Positions 53,863 to 62,076 of a stretch of 62,076 nucleotides of DNA are shown here, in pieces. The notes beneath the pieces are model-generated. The model saw nothing but the letters and a program-made list of their open reading frames with translations, ran no database searches and was not told the origin of the DNA. The position numbers and the translations under genes are program-made. Each line of letters opens with the position of its first letter. Within the stretch, counting starts at the first letter, position 1. Source of the DNA: Planctomycetota bacterium (GTDB lineage: Bacteria > Planctomycetota > Planctomycetia > Pirellulales > Pirellulaceae). The stretch lies in the NCBI GenBank assembly GCA_963204965.1, contig CAUJKA010000332.1, positions 1 to 62,076 on the forward strand, written 5' to 3'.

Positions 53863-55268
53863 AGTTCGATCCCTTCAGCCTTAGCAACAGTTTGTAATGC
53901 AACTCGCATTTGAGTGGCGTCGGCGTATCGCTCGTCGAGATCAATCGCCAAGCATCTCATTACGAATCGGCTGACTCGCGACGAGATGTGTTGTCCGAGA
54001 AGGGTTGAGATTGGGATCACATCGGCATTGAGCACTGCCAAAAATGGATCCTTTTTTGGACTAGGGCCTCGCGGTAATTGGCCAGTAAGACATTCGTAGA
54101 GGATAGCACCCATACTCCAGACATCTGACTGAGGAGTTACAAATCGAAAGTTCGTCAGTTGCTCACGAGGCATATATGGCCAGCTACCACCCACGGTGCC
54201 ATTGGTCGTCATGCCAGAATCACCGGCCATCTGATAAAACTTGGCTAGGCCGAAGTCGGAGATCATTGGACGATACTTGCCCCTACTGTCTTTCCCCAGC
54301 AGAATGTTACAAGGCTTGAGGTCTCGATGGACGATTCCCAGTTGATGAGCGTATTCGAGTCCAGCAAGTAGGCGATCAAGCAACTTAAAGGCTCGCCTAA
54401 GCTGAATCGTACCGGTACGAGAGAGAAGTTCGGCTAGATTACCGCCAGAGCAAAATGGCATCACAATATAGGGGATTCCATCCTCTTGGCCGCAGTCAAT
54501 ACAATCGACAATAGCGGCGTGTTTCAGTTGTTGAGCTATCTCAATCTCTCGCGAGAATCGGGCTAGATCTTGTGGGCTCTGATGTTTTGATTTCAGAAAC
54601 TTGATTGCGAATACGGTTTGATTCTCATCGCTAGCTGAATAAACGGTTCCCATCCCGCCTTCGCCGATTTTCTTGATAACCTTGTACCGGCTAAAGGAGA
54701 ATGGGCCTTCAGAAACGAGTCGCGTCTGGAGTGACTCATCCTTTGCGCGAGAATCTGCACGAGATTCAACTGGACCGATCTTCGAGCCATTCGCCAGAGG
54801 TTTGGGCTGAAAAGTTTGGAACGCTCGCATCGGATTATCGGCGCTGGATGGAGCTCGGTTAACTTCCGCCTTCCCAGGGACGAGTTCCGTTGCGTCAAGA
54901 ATGGGCGAATGAACGATCTCTGTTCTATCATCACATGTCCGGCTAAGCTCCAATCGAAGGGAGGCTTCCCCCAACTGAATTGTATCACCGTGGCGGAGTT
55001 CAGCCTTCTGCGATCTTAGTAACGAAGACTTGCTGTCCGAGACAACGACTACTCCATTGGTGCTGCCTAAGTCCTCAATAACCAAATTATCACGATCCAA
55101 TAGAATTCGACAGTGTTTCTTCGATACTCCTTTGGCTTGTAGAGAAATGTCGTTCGCATCGTCCCGACCGATCAAAATGACACAACTCGAAGCTTGAGGA
55201 AATGAAGCAACACAGGTTCCGCTTTGCGTGTCCCAAAGTGCTACCAGCATTTCCGGTTTACTTCGCAT
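53859..55268 (-). CDS. FHA-domain Ser/Thr protein kinase (cytoplasmic)
   Basis: 469 residues from ATG 55268, which follows GGGAG; the frame extends 35 codons further without such a site. FHA domain ~20-110 ('VILIGRDDANDISLQAKGVS', 'DLGSTNGVVVV'). A linker follows, then a kinase domain (~200-455) with 'IGEGGMGTVYSA', 'FAIKFLKSK', 'HRDLKPCNILLG' and 'SDFGLAKFY'. There is no membrane helix, unlike the other kinases here. It is the first gene of a six-gene operon that adds two more FHA proteins and two membrane kinases, and is divergent from an ECF sigma factor gene. Confidence 0.9.
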   Translation of the reverse strand: MRSKPEMLVALWDTQSGTCVASFPQASSCVILIGRDDANDISLQAKGVSKKHCRILLDRDNLVIEDLGSTNGVVVVSDSKSSLLRSQKAELRHGDTIQLGEASLRLELSRTCDDRTEIVHSPILDATELVPGKAEVNRAPSSADNPMRAFQTFQPKPLANGSKIGPVESRADSRAKDESLQTRLVSEGPFSFSRYKVIKKIGEGGMGTVYSASDENQTVFAIKFLKSKHQSPQDLARFSREIEIAQQLKHAAIVDCIDCGQEDGIPYIVMPFCSGGNLAELLSRTGTIQLRRAFKLLDRLLAGLEYAHQLGIVHRDLKPCNILLGKDSRGKYRPMISDFGLAKFYQMAGDSGMTTNGTVGGSWPYMPREQLTNFRFVTPQSDVWSMGAILYECLTGQLPRGPSPKKDPFLAVLNADVIPISTLLGQHISSRVSRFVMRCLAIDLDERYADATQMRVALQTVAKAEGIEL

Positions 55269-55567
55269 TGTTCTCCCGAGGATCTGAATTGCAGTTCGAA
55301 AGAAACAACCGTGTTTCCAATGAGCTTCCGTGGTGTGAAGTGTGATCTTACACTCACGGTACGTAATCGCCATATATCCACAAGTCGAACCTTTAGGAAT
55401 TTCTCGAGAAGCCTACGAAGACGCATTTCGCCGATCAACCGAACACTCGGCCTCCGTTCTTTTTCGGAAATACTTGCGGGAATGTTTTGTTGCGATGTCT
55501 AGACGCAAATCACGCATGAAACTAAAGTTACTCGCTCGCCTAAGTGGGACTCTATTGCCGAAAATAA

Positions 55568-56194
55568 ATGGACGACAGTAAAGAGGAAAACCGCACGCCT
55601 CGAAAGAAGGTGTCTACTAGCGAACTACTGCAACGTCGCGACCAACAGTCGATTGAGGAGCTGTTGCGGCGGTATCGACCGCTCTTGCGTGCCATCGTTG
55701 CAGGAGAGATTGATACGGTTCTTCGGTCCAAAGTAGATCCGTCTGACCTTGTTCAAGAAGCTTGCCTAGAAGTTGCCAAATCGATTGACAAGATCCAAAC
55801 TACGCGGAGCACGCAGTTTCACGCCTACCTTAGGCAGGTAGTGATGAATAAACTGCATGACATTCGAAGGCGATTTCTGGGCTCGCAAAAACGCAATGCG
55901 AAACGAGAAATGAAGGCTACACCTCAGCGGGTGGACAATTTGATTATGTCACCTCCAGATCTTCCTGACGCGTTGGATGAAATGATCAATCAAGAGCTGC
56001 TTGATAGAACGCGGCTGGCACTCTCGAAGCTGCCCTTAGAAATCAAGAAGGTCCTGCACATGCGTTTCGTACGAGGGATGACCTATGTCGAAATCGGTCA
56101 AAAACTAAATCGAACCGAAGATGATGTGCGGATGCTGATTAAGCGATGGCTTTCGCGGGTCCAACAAGAGGTACTTCCTAGCCGCAGCTCTTGA
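55568..56194 (+). CDS. ECF-type RNA polymerase sigma factor
   Basis: 208 residues. Sigma region 2 is visible at ~30-105 ('DPSDLVQEACLEVAKSIDKI', then 'FHAYLRQVVMNKLHDIRRRF') and region 4 at ~140-200 ('ALSKLPLEIKKVLHMRFVRG', 'YVEIGQKLNRTEDDVRMLI'). It belongs with the planctomycete ECF groups that are often encoded next to Ser/Thr kinases. No anti-sigma gene is adjacent, so control by the neighbouring phospho-signalling operon, divergent 300 bases away, is a reasonable inference. No Shine-Dalgarno precedes the ATG. Confidence 0.9.
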   Translation: MDDSKEENRTPRKKVSTSELLQRRDQQSIEELLRRYRPLLRAIVAGEIDTVLRSKVDPSDLVQEACLEVAKSIDKIQTTRSTQFHAYLRQVVMNKLHDIRRRFLGSQKRNAKREMKATPQRVDNLIMSPPDLPDALDEMINQELLDRTRLALSKLPLEIKKVLHMRFVRGMTYVEIGQKLNRTEDDVRMLIKRWLSRVQQEVLPSRSS

Positions 56195-56402
56195 GGTGCG
56201 AGCTTGTTGGGCTTACTTAATAGGCTAGACGCCTTACATCAGCGACTTCAACCAAACATCTATTACCACCGCTACAAACCGACTTGGCGGTAGCGTATCT
56301 GATTGGATAGCTTACAAATGCCGGTAGTTCTATTGGACGGTGATTCGATTAGATCGTAAGGAATGTCAGTATTTGTCTTCGTTAAGACACTGGAACATCG
56401 TT

Positions 56403-56594
56403 ATGGATACTCTTTCAATCGAATCGGCTTCTGCTTTTCAGCAGTCTCAAATCGCCAGTAAGGTCGCCGTAGCTGTCGCGAAAAAGGCTGTAGATATTCA
56501 GAAGTTTCAAGGCCAAGCCGCTGCGGCTCTGGTTCAACAAGTTGCCGATGTTGGTAAGCAACTTGCCAACGGCTATTTGGACGTCGAACTGTAA
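56403..56594 (+). CDS. YjfB-like small protein (putative motility protein family)
   Basis: 63 residues from ATG 56403 ('MDTLSIESASAFQQSQIASK'). The sequence is helical with 'VAVAVAKKAVDIQKFQGQAAAALVQ', matching the pattern of the short YjfB family ('putative motility protein'), whose real function is not known. A clear intrinsic terminator follows at 56633-56657, indicating a monocistronic unit. Confidence is limited by the short length. Confidence 0.65.
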   Translation: MDTLSIESASAFQQSQIASKVAVAVAKKAVDIQKFQGQAAAALVQQVADVGKQLANGYLDVEL

Positions 56595-56632
56595 GCAGCA
56601 GGTTGCTTACTTATCTAACGTCGCACTTCTAC

Positions 56633-56657
56633 AAGCCAGAGATTCTCTGGCTTTTTT
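56633..56657 (+). terminator. Intrinsic terminator after the YjfB-like gene
   Basis: Perfect 9-bp stem AAGCCAGAG / CTCTGGCTT (56633-56641 and 56645-56653), 3-base loop, then TTTT. It touches the stop of the convergent penicillin acylase gene. Confidence 0.85.
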
Positions 56658-59064
56658 AGTTTTGGGGCTCCAAGGTCAGTTTGTGTTTTGCTGGCCCAGG
56701 CAAGAATGGCGTCGGCGTTCCGCTCTCCCAATCTTTGTGCGAGTTGTTGTAGAACGGCGATAGCGGATGTCCCGATTGACCACAGGGAATCTGCATGTAG
56801 CCATCCTCTTCGCGTCCTGGAGACACTGCCATTCGTTGCGACGCTCCTGATGCGGGAGCTTGTATCCGCGGCATGTCTGACCACCCGCCGTCGAGTTGTT
56901 CCTGAGGCATATCCAGCCAACTCGAAAGCGCAGGAACCGCCATGCTCAACGGGTGTTGAATCTTCGTAGTGTTAAGCTTACCCCAAGTGAACTCGCTCAG
57001 CTTGGCATCTTTCTCAGTCGCTGATTTGATCACCGAGTCGACGTTGGCCAACAAGCATTCGTCCCATGTCTCAAAGCGTGGATCGAGAAAATGCTGTGGC
57101 CGCTCTTGAATAATCTTCCAGAACGGTCCTTCGATACGTCGATTGCGTCCGAGCGAAAAACCTTCGTCGATCTTCTTGCAGCTTTGACCAATCAAGTCGC
57201 TCAATTGATTGATAACCGAATTCCGGAAGCTCCACACCAATCGGTAGCCAACGGAAACTACCGAGGCTCGCGCGTTCCATTGACTTACCGATTCTCGCAC
57301 CTGAGCGCGCTGAGGATTGTCTTTGATCGCTTCATCACTCAACACTTGGACTAACAGCTTTTGCCATGGCTCTAAGAACACAGCTCGATCGTCCAGTTGC
57401 ACACTCAGCATGTCAGCTTCGGTAGCCTTCTCAAGACTGAGCAGTCGATCGCGAATCTGCTGTTGTCGAGCGCCGCGATCATAGCCGCTATCGCCCATGA
57501 TCTTGTAGAACTCGCCGCTTACCACTCTTGCGTTGGCGGTCCATATCCGTCCGCTGGCTGGATTAACGACGCGAGGATATTCGTCTGGATTGAGAAAGCC
57601 ATTCCAGCCCATCGTTCCGTCCGCCCAAGACTGAGGCAATCGACCATCGTGTCCGAATCGACGAGGAATGCGGCCAGCAACGGTCCACGCAATCTTGCCT
57701 GTAGTGTCTCCCACGACGAAGTTCTGATGAGGAATGCCACAGGTGTTAGCCTTGTCGAGTGCTTCTTCAATGTTCGTAGCTAATTCCATGTCGATCAGAT
57801 TCACGTTGACTCCATCGGCATCATAAGCAACCCAACGACTCGCAAGTGGACGCCCCTTATGATCGTTCTGGATGATCGGCCCCCAAACTGTAGATGAGAT
57901 TTCGAGTTTCTCGTCTGATCCATCTTTGACCTTGATGACTTCAACGTGCTTTTCGATCTTCTTCAGGCCATCAGGAGTGCGATAGCTGTTCGCGTCCTGC
58001 GGATCTAGCTCGACTATCACAGCGTCATTCCAATCGCCTTCCGTGTTCGTATAGCCCCATGCAACCTTACCATTGGAGCCCACAATCATGACGGGAGTAC
58101 CTGGAAGCGAAACGCCAGTCATTTCGTGTTGTTTCTTCGCGTCCTCTGCATCGTTCCAAACCCACCTCGCGCGATACCAGATGTGTGGTACTTGAATTCG
58201 CAAGTGCATGTCGTCGGCAACCAGGGCTCGTCCATCTTTGGTGAAATCTCCTGATACCGCCCAGTTGTTGCTTCCCAGCGTGTAGGGCTCTTCCCACAGC
58301 AAGCGATCCAAGGGCTGAAGTTGGTTGATCGCGACTTGTTTGCTTCGAGCGTCGAATATATCAGGACCGGGAATCGCTGGGACTTCGAAGGCTTCCCCAT
58401 CAATCGGAGCATCCCATGAATTGCCACGGGCCATAAGGAACTCGTAGAGCGGCTCGGGAATGGTGTCATGCAAAAGGCCTCGATCTACTTCGCGGCGAAA
58501 TTGATCGCTTTGCAAGTCCATGAACATCGAGAAAACAACAAGAAGGCTATCTTCAGGCTTCCACGGTTCCGGCTCGACGCCCAACAGTAAGTATTCGAAA
58601 GGCGACTTCTTGAGTGAACCGAGTCCAGCGTTAACACCACTGGTGTACGTTTCGAGAAGCTCGACAACATCTGCTCGCTCCTGCTTCAACCGTTGGACCG
58701 CAGCGTTTCGGAAACGATGAATGCGAGTTGACTTGTCGCGTTCAAGTACAGCTTTGCCGACAAGTGAGGCGAGTTCACCGGCCGAGTTCTTTCGCAAGAG
58801 ATCCATCTGAAAGAAGCGGTCTTGTCCATGTGCGAATCCCAAGGCGTAAGCCACATCCAAGCGGTTTCTTCCTGTAATCGTCGGCACGCCTAGACTGTCG
58901 CGTTCGATCGTAACCTCGGACTTGATTCCTTTGGCCTTCAGGCTGCCATCCAACGTGGGCAAGCTTCCAGCGATTTGAAGATACGCCCAAGCTCCTGTAA
59001 AAGCCGCTCCGATAACAACGACCAGCAGGAAGACCAACATGACTCGAATAATTTTACGTTTCAT
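56656..59064 (-). CDS. Penicillin acylase family protein (Ntn hydrolase)
   Basis: 802 residues, standard for the penicillin G acylase family. N-terminal membrane helix/signal ~8-28. Alpha-chain region has 'VTIERDSLGVPTITG' and 'ALGFAHGQDRFFQMDLLRKN'. The self-cleavage site and nucleophile are Ser265 in 'LGSNNWAVSG'. The beta chain has 'GTPVMIVGSNGKVAWGYTN' and 'PHQNFVVGDTTGKIAW'. The precursor cuts itself to expose the Ser as the N-terminal nucleophile and hydrolyses amide bonds, for example of acyl-homoserine lactones or other N-acyl compounds; the substrate is not known. It acts in the periplasm or outside. Single gene. Confidence 0.92.
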   Translation of the reverse strand: MKRKIIRVMLVFLLVVVIGAAFTGAWAYLQIAGSLPTLDGSLKAKGIKSEVTIERDSLGVPTITGRNRLDVAYALGFAHGQDRFFQMDLLRKNSAGELASLVGKAVLERDKSTRIHRFRNAAVQRLKQERADVVELLETYTSGVNAGLGSLKKSPFEYLLLGVEPEPWKPEDSLLVVFSMFMDLQSDQFRREVDRGLLHDTIPEPLYEFLMARGNSWDAPIDGEAFEVPAIPGPDIFDARSKQVAINQLQPLDRLLWEEPYTLGSNNWAVSGDFTKDGRALVADDMHLRIQVPHIWYRARWVWNDAEDAKKQHEMTGVSLPGTPVMIVGSNGKVAWGYTNTEGDWNDAVIVELDPQDANSYRTPDGLKKIEKHVEVIKVKDGSDEKLEISSTVWGPIIQNDHKGRPLASRWVAYDADGVNVNLIDMELATNIEEALDKANTCGIPHQNFVVGDTTGKIAWTVAGRIPRRFGHDGRLPQSWADGTMGWNGFLNPDEYPRVVNPASGRIWTANARVVSGEFYKIMGDSGYDRGARQQQIRDRLLSLEKATEADMLSVQLDDRAVFLEPWQKLLVQVLSDEAIKDNPQRAQVRESVSQWNARASVVSVGYRLVWSFRNSVINQLSDLIGQSCKKIDEGFSLGRNRRIEGPFWKIIQERPQHFLDPRFETWDECLLANVDSVIKSATEKDAKLSEFTWGKLNTTKIQHPLSMAVPALSSWLDMPQEQLDGGWSDMPRIQAPASGASQRMAVSPGREEDGYMQIPCGQSGHPLSPFYNNSHKDWESGTPTPFLPGPAKHKLTLEPQN

Positions 59065-59293
59065 TCAGCTCACCTCGTAGATCGTTGCGTGAGGAATATC
59101 TTGGTTCGTATTGTGGGCCTCAACAACTCCCAATGCTCGATCATCATACTGGAACTACGAGGGGTGTAATACATCAGCATCGGAATTTGAATTCGCCTTG
59201 ACCGGTTTCGGCTTATCGAGCTAGACCGTAGAATGCTGATCCAAAATTTTGGATGCTTGGAAGCAACACTCGCTGTAGATCTAAGAAGAAAGA

Positions 59294-59971
59294 ATGACTG
59301 AGACCAATTACGCACCTGGCCCCACGGATTCCACAGTTCGCGATGCCAAAGGAAATGTTGTCCAGGTTCCCAAGGGGTGGAATTTGCTTCCGCCAGGAGA
59401 CGCTGGACTGACGCGTCGAGTCAAAGCGGCTGGACCGCACTGGGTTGTGCAGGAAAAGAAAGGTCGCAAGCTGTTTTCTCGTGGCGTCTGGGCTCCTGCG
59501 GCAACAATCGAGCAAATGCGGGCTGACTTGGACGTGGAGCGATCGACAGAGGCGTATGCCAAACGCAAGGTAGCCGACGCTCAACGTCGCGAAAAAGTTC
59601 AAACCGAATACGTCGAGGATTTTCACCAAGCCGTAGTAGACTTTCTTGCCTTTCATCCTAAGTACCTCGAGCTTGCCAAGCAATTTGCGACTGCCGTAAC
59701 GACTCATGCCACGCCGGTTGGAAGTGGAACGGTCGCCAGAACCAAGCGGATACCCATCGAAGAAAGAGCCCAAGCCGCAGTGATTGCGTGGATGCGTCAT
59801 CAGACGACCGGATACGATTCAATGGTCATCGCTCGGGTCAAAGGAAAGCGACGTGAAGTTCGCCGCATGTTGGCTCAACGATCTAGCGAACTCTTGTCAA
59901 AGTATCGTAGTGGTCAAGAGATACCTAGCACATGCCCACTCCAGCGATCGCTTCAGTCAAAGCCCGCGTGA
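59294..59971 (+). CDS. DUF2293 domain protein
   Basis: 225 residues, cytoplasmic and basic. The N-terminal part 'VPKGWNLLPPGDAGLTRRVK' with 'GPHWVVQEKKGRKLFSRGVW' and the C-terminal 'PIEERAQAAVIAWMRHQTT' ... 'RREVRRMLAQRSSELL' match the DUF2293 family. Its function is unknown. Purine-rich AAGAAGAAAGA precedes the ATG. The phosphoesterase gene follows 71 bases later on the same strand. Confidence 0.75.
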   Translation: MTETNYAPGPTDSTVRDAKGNVVQVPKGWNLLPPGDAGLTRRVKAAGPHWVVQEKKGRKLFSRGVWAPAATIEQMRADLDVERSTEAYAKRKVADAQRREKVQTEYVEDFHQAVVDFLAFHPKYLELAKQFATAVTTHATPVGSGTVARTKRIPIEERAQAAVIAWMRHQTTGYDSMVIARVKGKRREVRRMLAQRSSELLSKYRSGQEIPSTCPLQRSLQSKPA

Positions 59972-60042
59972 TCCTGCCTCCGATTCCAAGATTGAATTTC
60001 TTAAACTCGTACATGCTCTTGAAAATTAGGAACAGCTCGACG

Positions 60043-60951
60043 ATGAAAAACAACCCAACATTGAATCGACGAGCGTTTCTCGAAGGGGGCACGCTGGTGT
60101 TGGCATCGCTGGCTGCTACTTCGGCCTCGGCTTTGTGTCCCGCGTTAACGCCAACCACCGATGCTCGCCTACGCTTCGGTTTGATTACCGACCTACACTA
60201 CGCAGATAAAGACACTGCAGGAACGCGATTTTATCGTGATACGCTAGGCAAGCTTGAAGAGGCTTCCGCTCAGTTTGCCAAAAACAAGGTGGAGTTCATC
60301 GTGGAGTTAGGGGACTTAATCGATGCTGCGGATTCCGTTCAGGTCGAACTCGGATATCTAAAGACGATCAACAAAACTTTTTCCGCGATTTGCAAAGACC
60401 GGCACTACGTCCTTGGCAATCACTGTGTTGATACGTTAACGAAGCAAGAGTTTCTGGATGCGGTCGAGCAACCCAAGTCGTATCATTCATTTGACCGTGG
60501 TGGCTATCACTTTGTGGCTTTAGACTGTTGCTATCGTAGCGATCACCAACCCTATCAGCGTAAGAATTTCATCTGGACCGACACGAACATTCCGCCTGAA
60601 GAGCTGGAGTGGCTAAAGAGCGATCTCAAGGAAGCTGCGAAGCCCACGATCGTCTTCACGCACCAGCGGTTGGACGTTAGCACCGATCATGGTGTCAAGA
60701 ATTGCGTCGAAGTCCGTAAAGTCTTAGAAGAGTCAGGCAATGTGCTAGCGGTGTTTCAGGGACACAGCCATAAGAACGAACTGAATCAGATTCAGAGCAT
60801 TCACTATTGCACTTTGCAAGCGATGGTCGAAGGCGCTGGTCCAGAAAGTAGTGGGTACAGCTCGATCGAAATTGACGATCAAAAGACCATCCGCGTCGCA
60901 GGATTTCGTAAGCAAGCTAATTATAGTTTGGAGCGACAGCGGCGAAGTTAG
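60043..60951 (+). CDS. Tat-exported metallophosphoesterase
   Basis: 302 residues from ATG 60043; the frame runs upstream into the previous gene, but this start gives a proper twin-arginine signal ('NRRAFLEGGTLVLASLAATS'). Calcineurin-type motifs in order: 'LITDLHYAD' (D-x-H), 'VELGDLIDAAD' (GDxxD), 'VLGNHCVD' (GNHxx) and 'GHSHKNE' (GHxH). It hydrolyses phosphomono- or diesters in the periplasm using two metal ions; the substrate is not determined. Confidence 0.9.
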   Translation: MKNNPTLNRRAFLEGGTLVLASLAATSASALCPALTPTTDARLRFGLITDLHYADKDTAGTRFYRDTLGKLEEASAQFAKNKVEFIVELGDLIDAADSVQVELGYLKTINKTFSAICKDRHYVLGNHCVDTLTKQEFLDAVEQPKSYHSFDRGGYHFVALDCCYRSDHQPYQRKNFIWTDTNIPPEELEWLKSDLKEAAKPTIVFTHQRLDVSTDHGVKNCVEVRKVLEESGNVLAVFQGHSHKNELNQIQSIHYCTLQAMVEGAGPESSGYSSIEIDDQKTIRVAGFRKQANYSLERQRRS

Positions 60952-61033
60952 TTGTAGAGTGTTCGTTCAGAATTCTCTAGCATCAGTTGAATCGATACAC
61001 GCCCCAAGCCGTCCCGTCTTGGCTATAATCCTC

Positions 61034-61213
61034 GTAGCCACTGTCGCCAGACGGTGGTTCGATCAACACGAAGACCATATCCCGCATTTAGCCGTTAACC
61101 AAGTCCTCGACCGCTTGGCAGCGTTGGCTACATTATCCGTCGCAACTGTAGCCACCTTTGCCAGACGGTGGATCGACTAACGTGGAACTCCACCGCTTGG
61201 CAGCGGTGGCTAC
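61034..61213. repeat. Pair of palindromic intergenic units
   Basis: Unit A (61034-61131) and unit B (61148-61213) each open with GTAGCCAC, carry GCCAGACGGTGG, then CCGCTTGGCAGCG, and close with GGCTAC. Both are followed by ATTATCCG(T/A)CGCA. The outer arms GTAGCCAC/GTGGCTAC are complementary in unit B; unit A has a longer, less perfect centre. It fills most of 60952-61278, which holds no gene. Confidence 0.6.
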
Positions 61214-61278
61214 GATTATCCGACGCAGCGACACACTAAACTCCCCGAAGAACGCGAAAACCCACCAAGAATCCAATC

Positions 61279-62076
61279 ATGAAAAGACTTCTTTGCCTGG
61301 CGATGGCAATGCTCATTGCCATTTGTAACTTCTCTACAATCCAAGCTCAACAAACTCAAGCTGCCAAGATCGTCATCGTCGCCGGCAAGCCCTCTCACCC
61401 GCCACGCATGCACGAGTTCAATGCGGGTGTGCGATTGTTGTACGAATGCCTAAAGGGTTCAAATCTTCGCGCCGAGTTTTCGCTGAATGGTTGGCCTCAA
61501 GACGAAGCCGTCTTTCAAGATGCCGCCGCAGTGATTTTCTTCATGGATGGCGGACGTGGGCACGAAGTGGTTAAAGAGGATGGACGCCGCTTGAAGGTTA
61601 TCGACCAATGGGCTGCGAAGGGTGTCGGCTTGGGCTTCATGCACTATGGAGTAGAAGTCGTTCCTGAACAAGCCGGAAAGGAATTGAAGCGCTGGATCGG
61701 AGGTCACTACGAACATGAACTCTCCTGCAATCCGATTTGGGAGCCAAGTTTCGATGCGTTCCCCGACCATCCGATCACTCGAGGCGTTAAGCCTTTTAAG
61801 GTTAAGGACGAGTGGTACTTCAACATGCGTTTCGTTAACGACATCGCAGGCAACGAACCCGCCAACGTTGATGGCATGAAGTTCGTTCCGATCTTGGTTG
61901 CCAAGCCTAGCGATGAGACACGCGATGGTCCCTACGTTTATCCTAAAGGCCCATACGGCCACATCCAGAAAAACAAGGGCCGCGCCGAAACGATGATGTG
62001 GACGGTTGAACGCGCAGATGGTGGTCGCGGATTGGGCTTTACGGGCGGCCACTTTCACGACAACTGGTCGAACGAT
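61279..62076 (+). CDS. ThuA-domain protein (trehalose utilisation-like; C-terminus cut by window edge)
   Basis: 266 codons are visible, open to the window end. Signal peptide ~1-21 ('LLCLAMAMLIAICNF', ending 'IQA'). ThuA/class I glutamine amidotransferase-like fold: 'KIVIVAGKPSHPPRMHEFNAG', 'AVIFFMDGGRGHEV', 'GVGLGFMHYGVEV', 'WIGGHYEHEL', 'DHPITRGVKPF' and 'GRGLGFTGGHFHDNW'. In planctomycetes this domain is often fused or adjacent to PVC-type dehydrogenase/heme proteins; the rest of the protein lies outside. Substrate unknown, probably sugar-related. Confidence 0.9.
   Translation, partial: MKRLLCLAMAMLIAICNFSTIQAQQTQAAKIVIVAGKPSHPPRMHEFNAGVRLLYECLKGSNLRAEFSLNGWPQDEAVFQDAAAVIFFMDGGRGHEVVKEDGRRLKVIDQWAAKGVGLGFMHYGVEVVPEQAGKELKRWIGGHYEHELSCNPIWEPSFDAFPDHPITRGVKPFKVKDEWYFNMRFVNDIAGNEPANVDGMKFVPILVAKPSDETRDGPYVYPKGPYGHIQKNKGRAETMMWTVERADGGRGLGFTGGHFHDNWSND

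Noticed and set aside
61034..61213. Palindromic pair as a CRISPR array
   Set aside because: Only two units of unequal length with internally variable centres and no cas genes nearby.

Overview
The window reads as chromosome from a planctomycete, most likely a member of the Pirellulaceae with moderate GC. The basis is gene content: a PVC-type membrane-bound dehydrogenase-like protein, a PQQ-propeller protein, a DUF3472 protein, two PEP-CTERM proteins, a ThuA-domain protein, and many eukaryote-like Ser/Thr kinases with WD40, LRR, FHA or zinc-ribbon parts. An ECF sigma factor lies beside the kinases. No rRNA, tRNA, CRISPR array or transposase gene was seen.

Left part (1-13,400): a partial PVC dehydrogenase-like gene, an HpaI-type aldolase, an HtrA protease followed by a giant PQQ/TPR secreted protein, a repeat-rich spacer holding a 58-codon XapX gene, and three secreted proteins. 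Core metabolism (13,400-20,313): rplU alone, cimA, ubiA-type prenyltransferase, ilvB and a TauE/SafE permease. In front of cimA sits a 21-codon reading frame with six Ile codons, an internal 12-bp inverted repeat and a strong terminator. This is the layout of a ribosome-mediated attenuator for isoleucine synthesis.

20,364-27,850 (minus strand) is a tight operon: MoxR AAA+ ATPase, a putative bpX-like protein, an HExxH-plus-vWA protein, a small unknown and a PaaK-like adenylating enzyme, with a radical SAM gene just upstream. Divergent from it are pnuC and nadR (NAD salvage).

29,646-33,765 holds a zinc-ribbon/kinase/WD40 gene flanked by what look like remains of a paralogue: a lone terminal WD40 repeat downstream and a lone zinc ribbon upstream. 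34,090-38,510 is an amine-modification island: a small SMR/EamA-like membrane protein, three NNMT/PNMT-type N-methyltransferases and an ornithine-decarboxylase-like enzyme. The first methyltransferase has (GACA)6 exactly where its start codon should join the reading frame, so it looks phase-variable and is currently out of frame with the upstream GTG.

38,571-56,194 is a signalling island: a pseudokinase-like protein, a 242-bp MITE-like palindromic element, a PEP-CTERM protein, a TPR-like kinase, then a six-gene minus-strand operon (FHA-kinase, double FHA, FHA-pseudoprotease, secreted protein, zinc-ribbon kinase, LRR kinase), divergent from an ECF sigma factor. The right end carries a YjfB-like small protein, a penicillin acylase, a DUF2293 protein, a Tat-exported phosphoesterase, a palindromic repeat pair and a partial ThuA gene.
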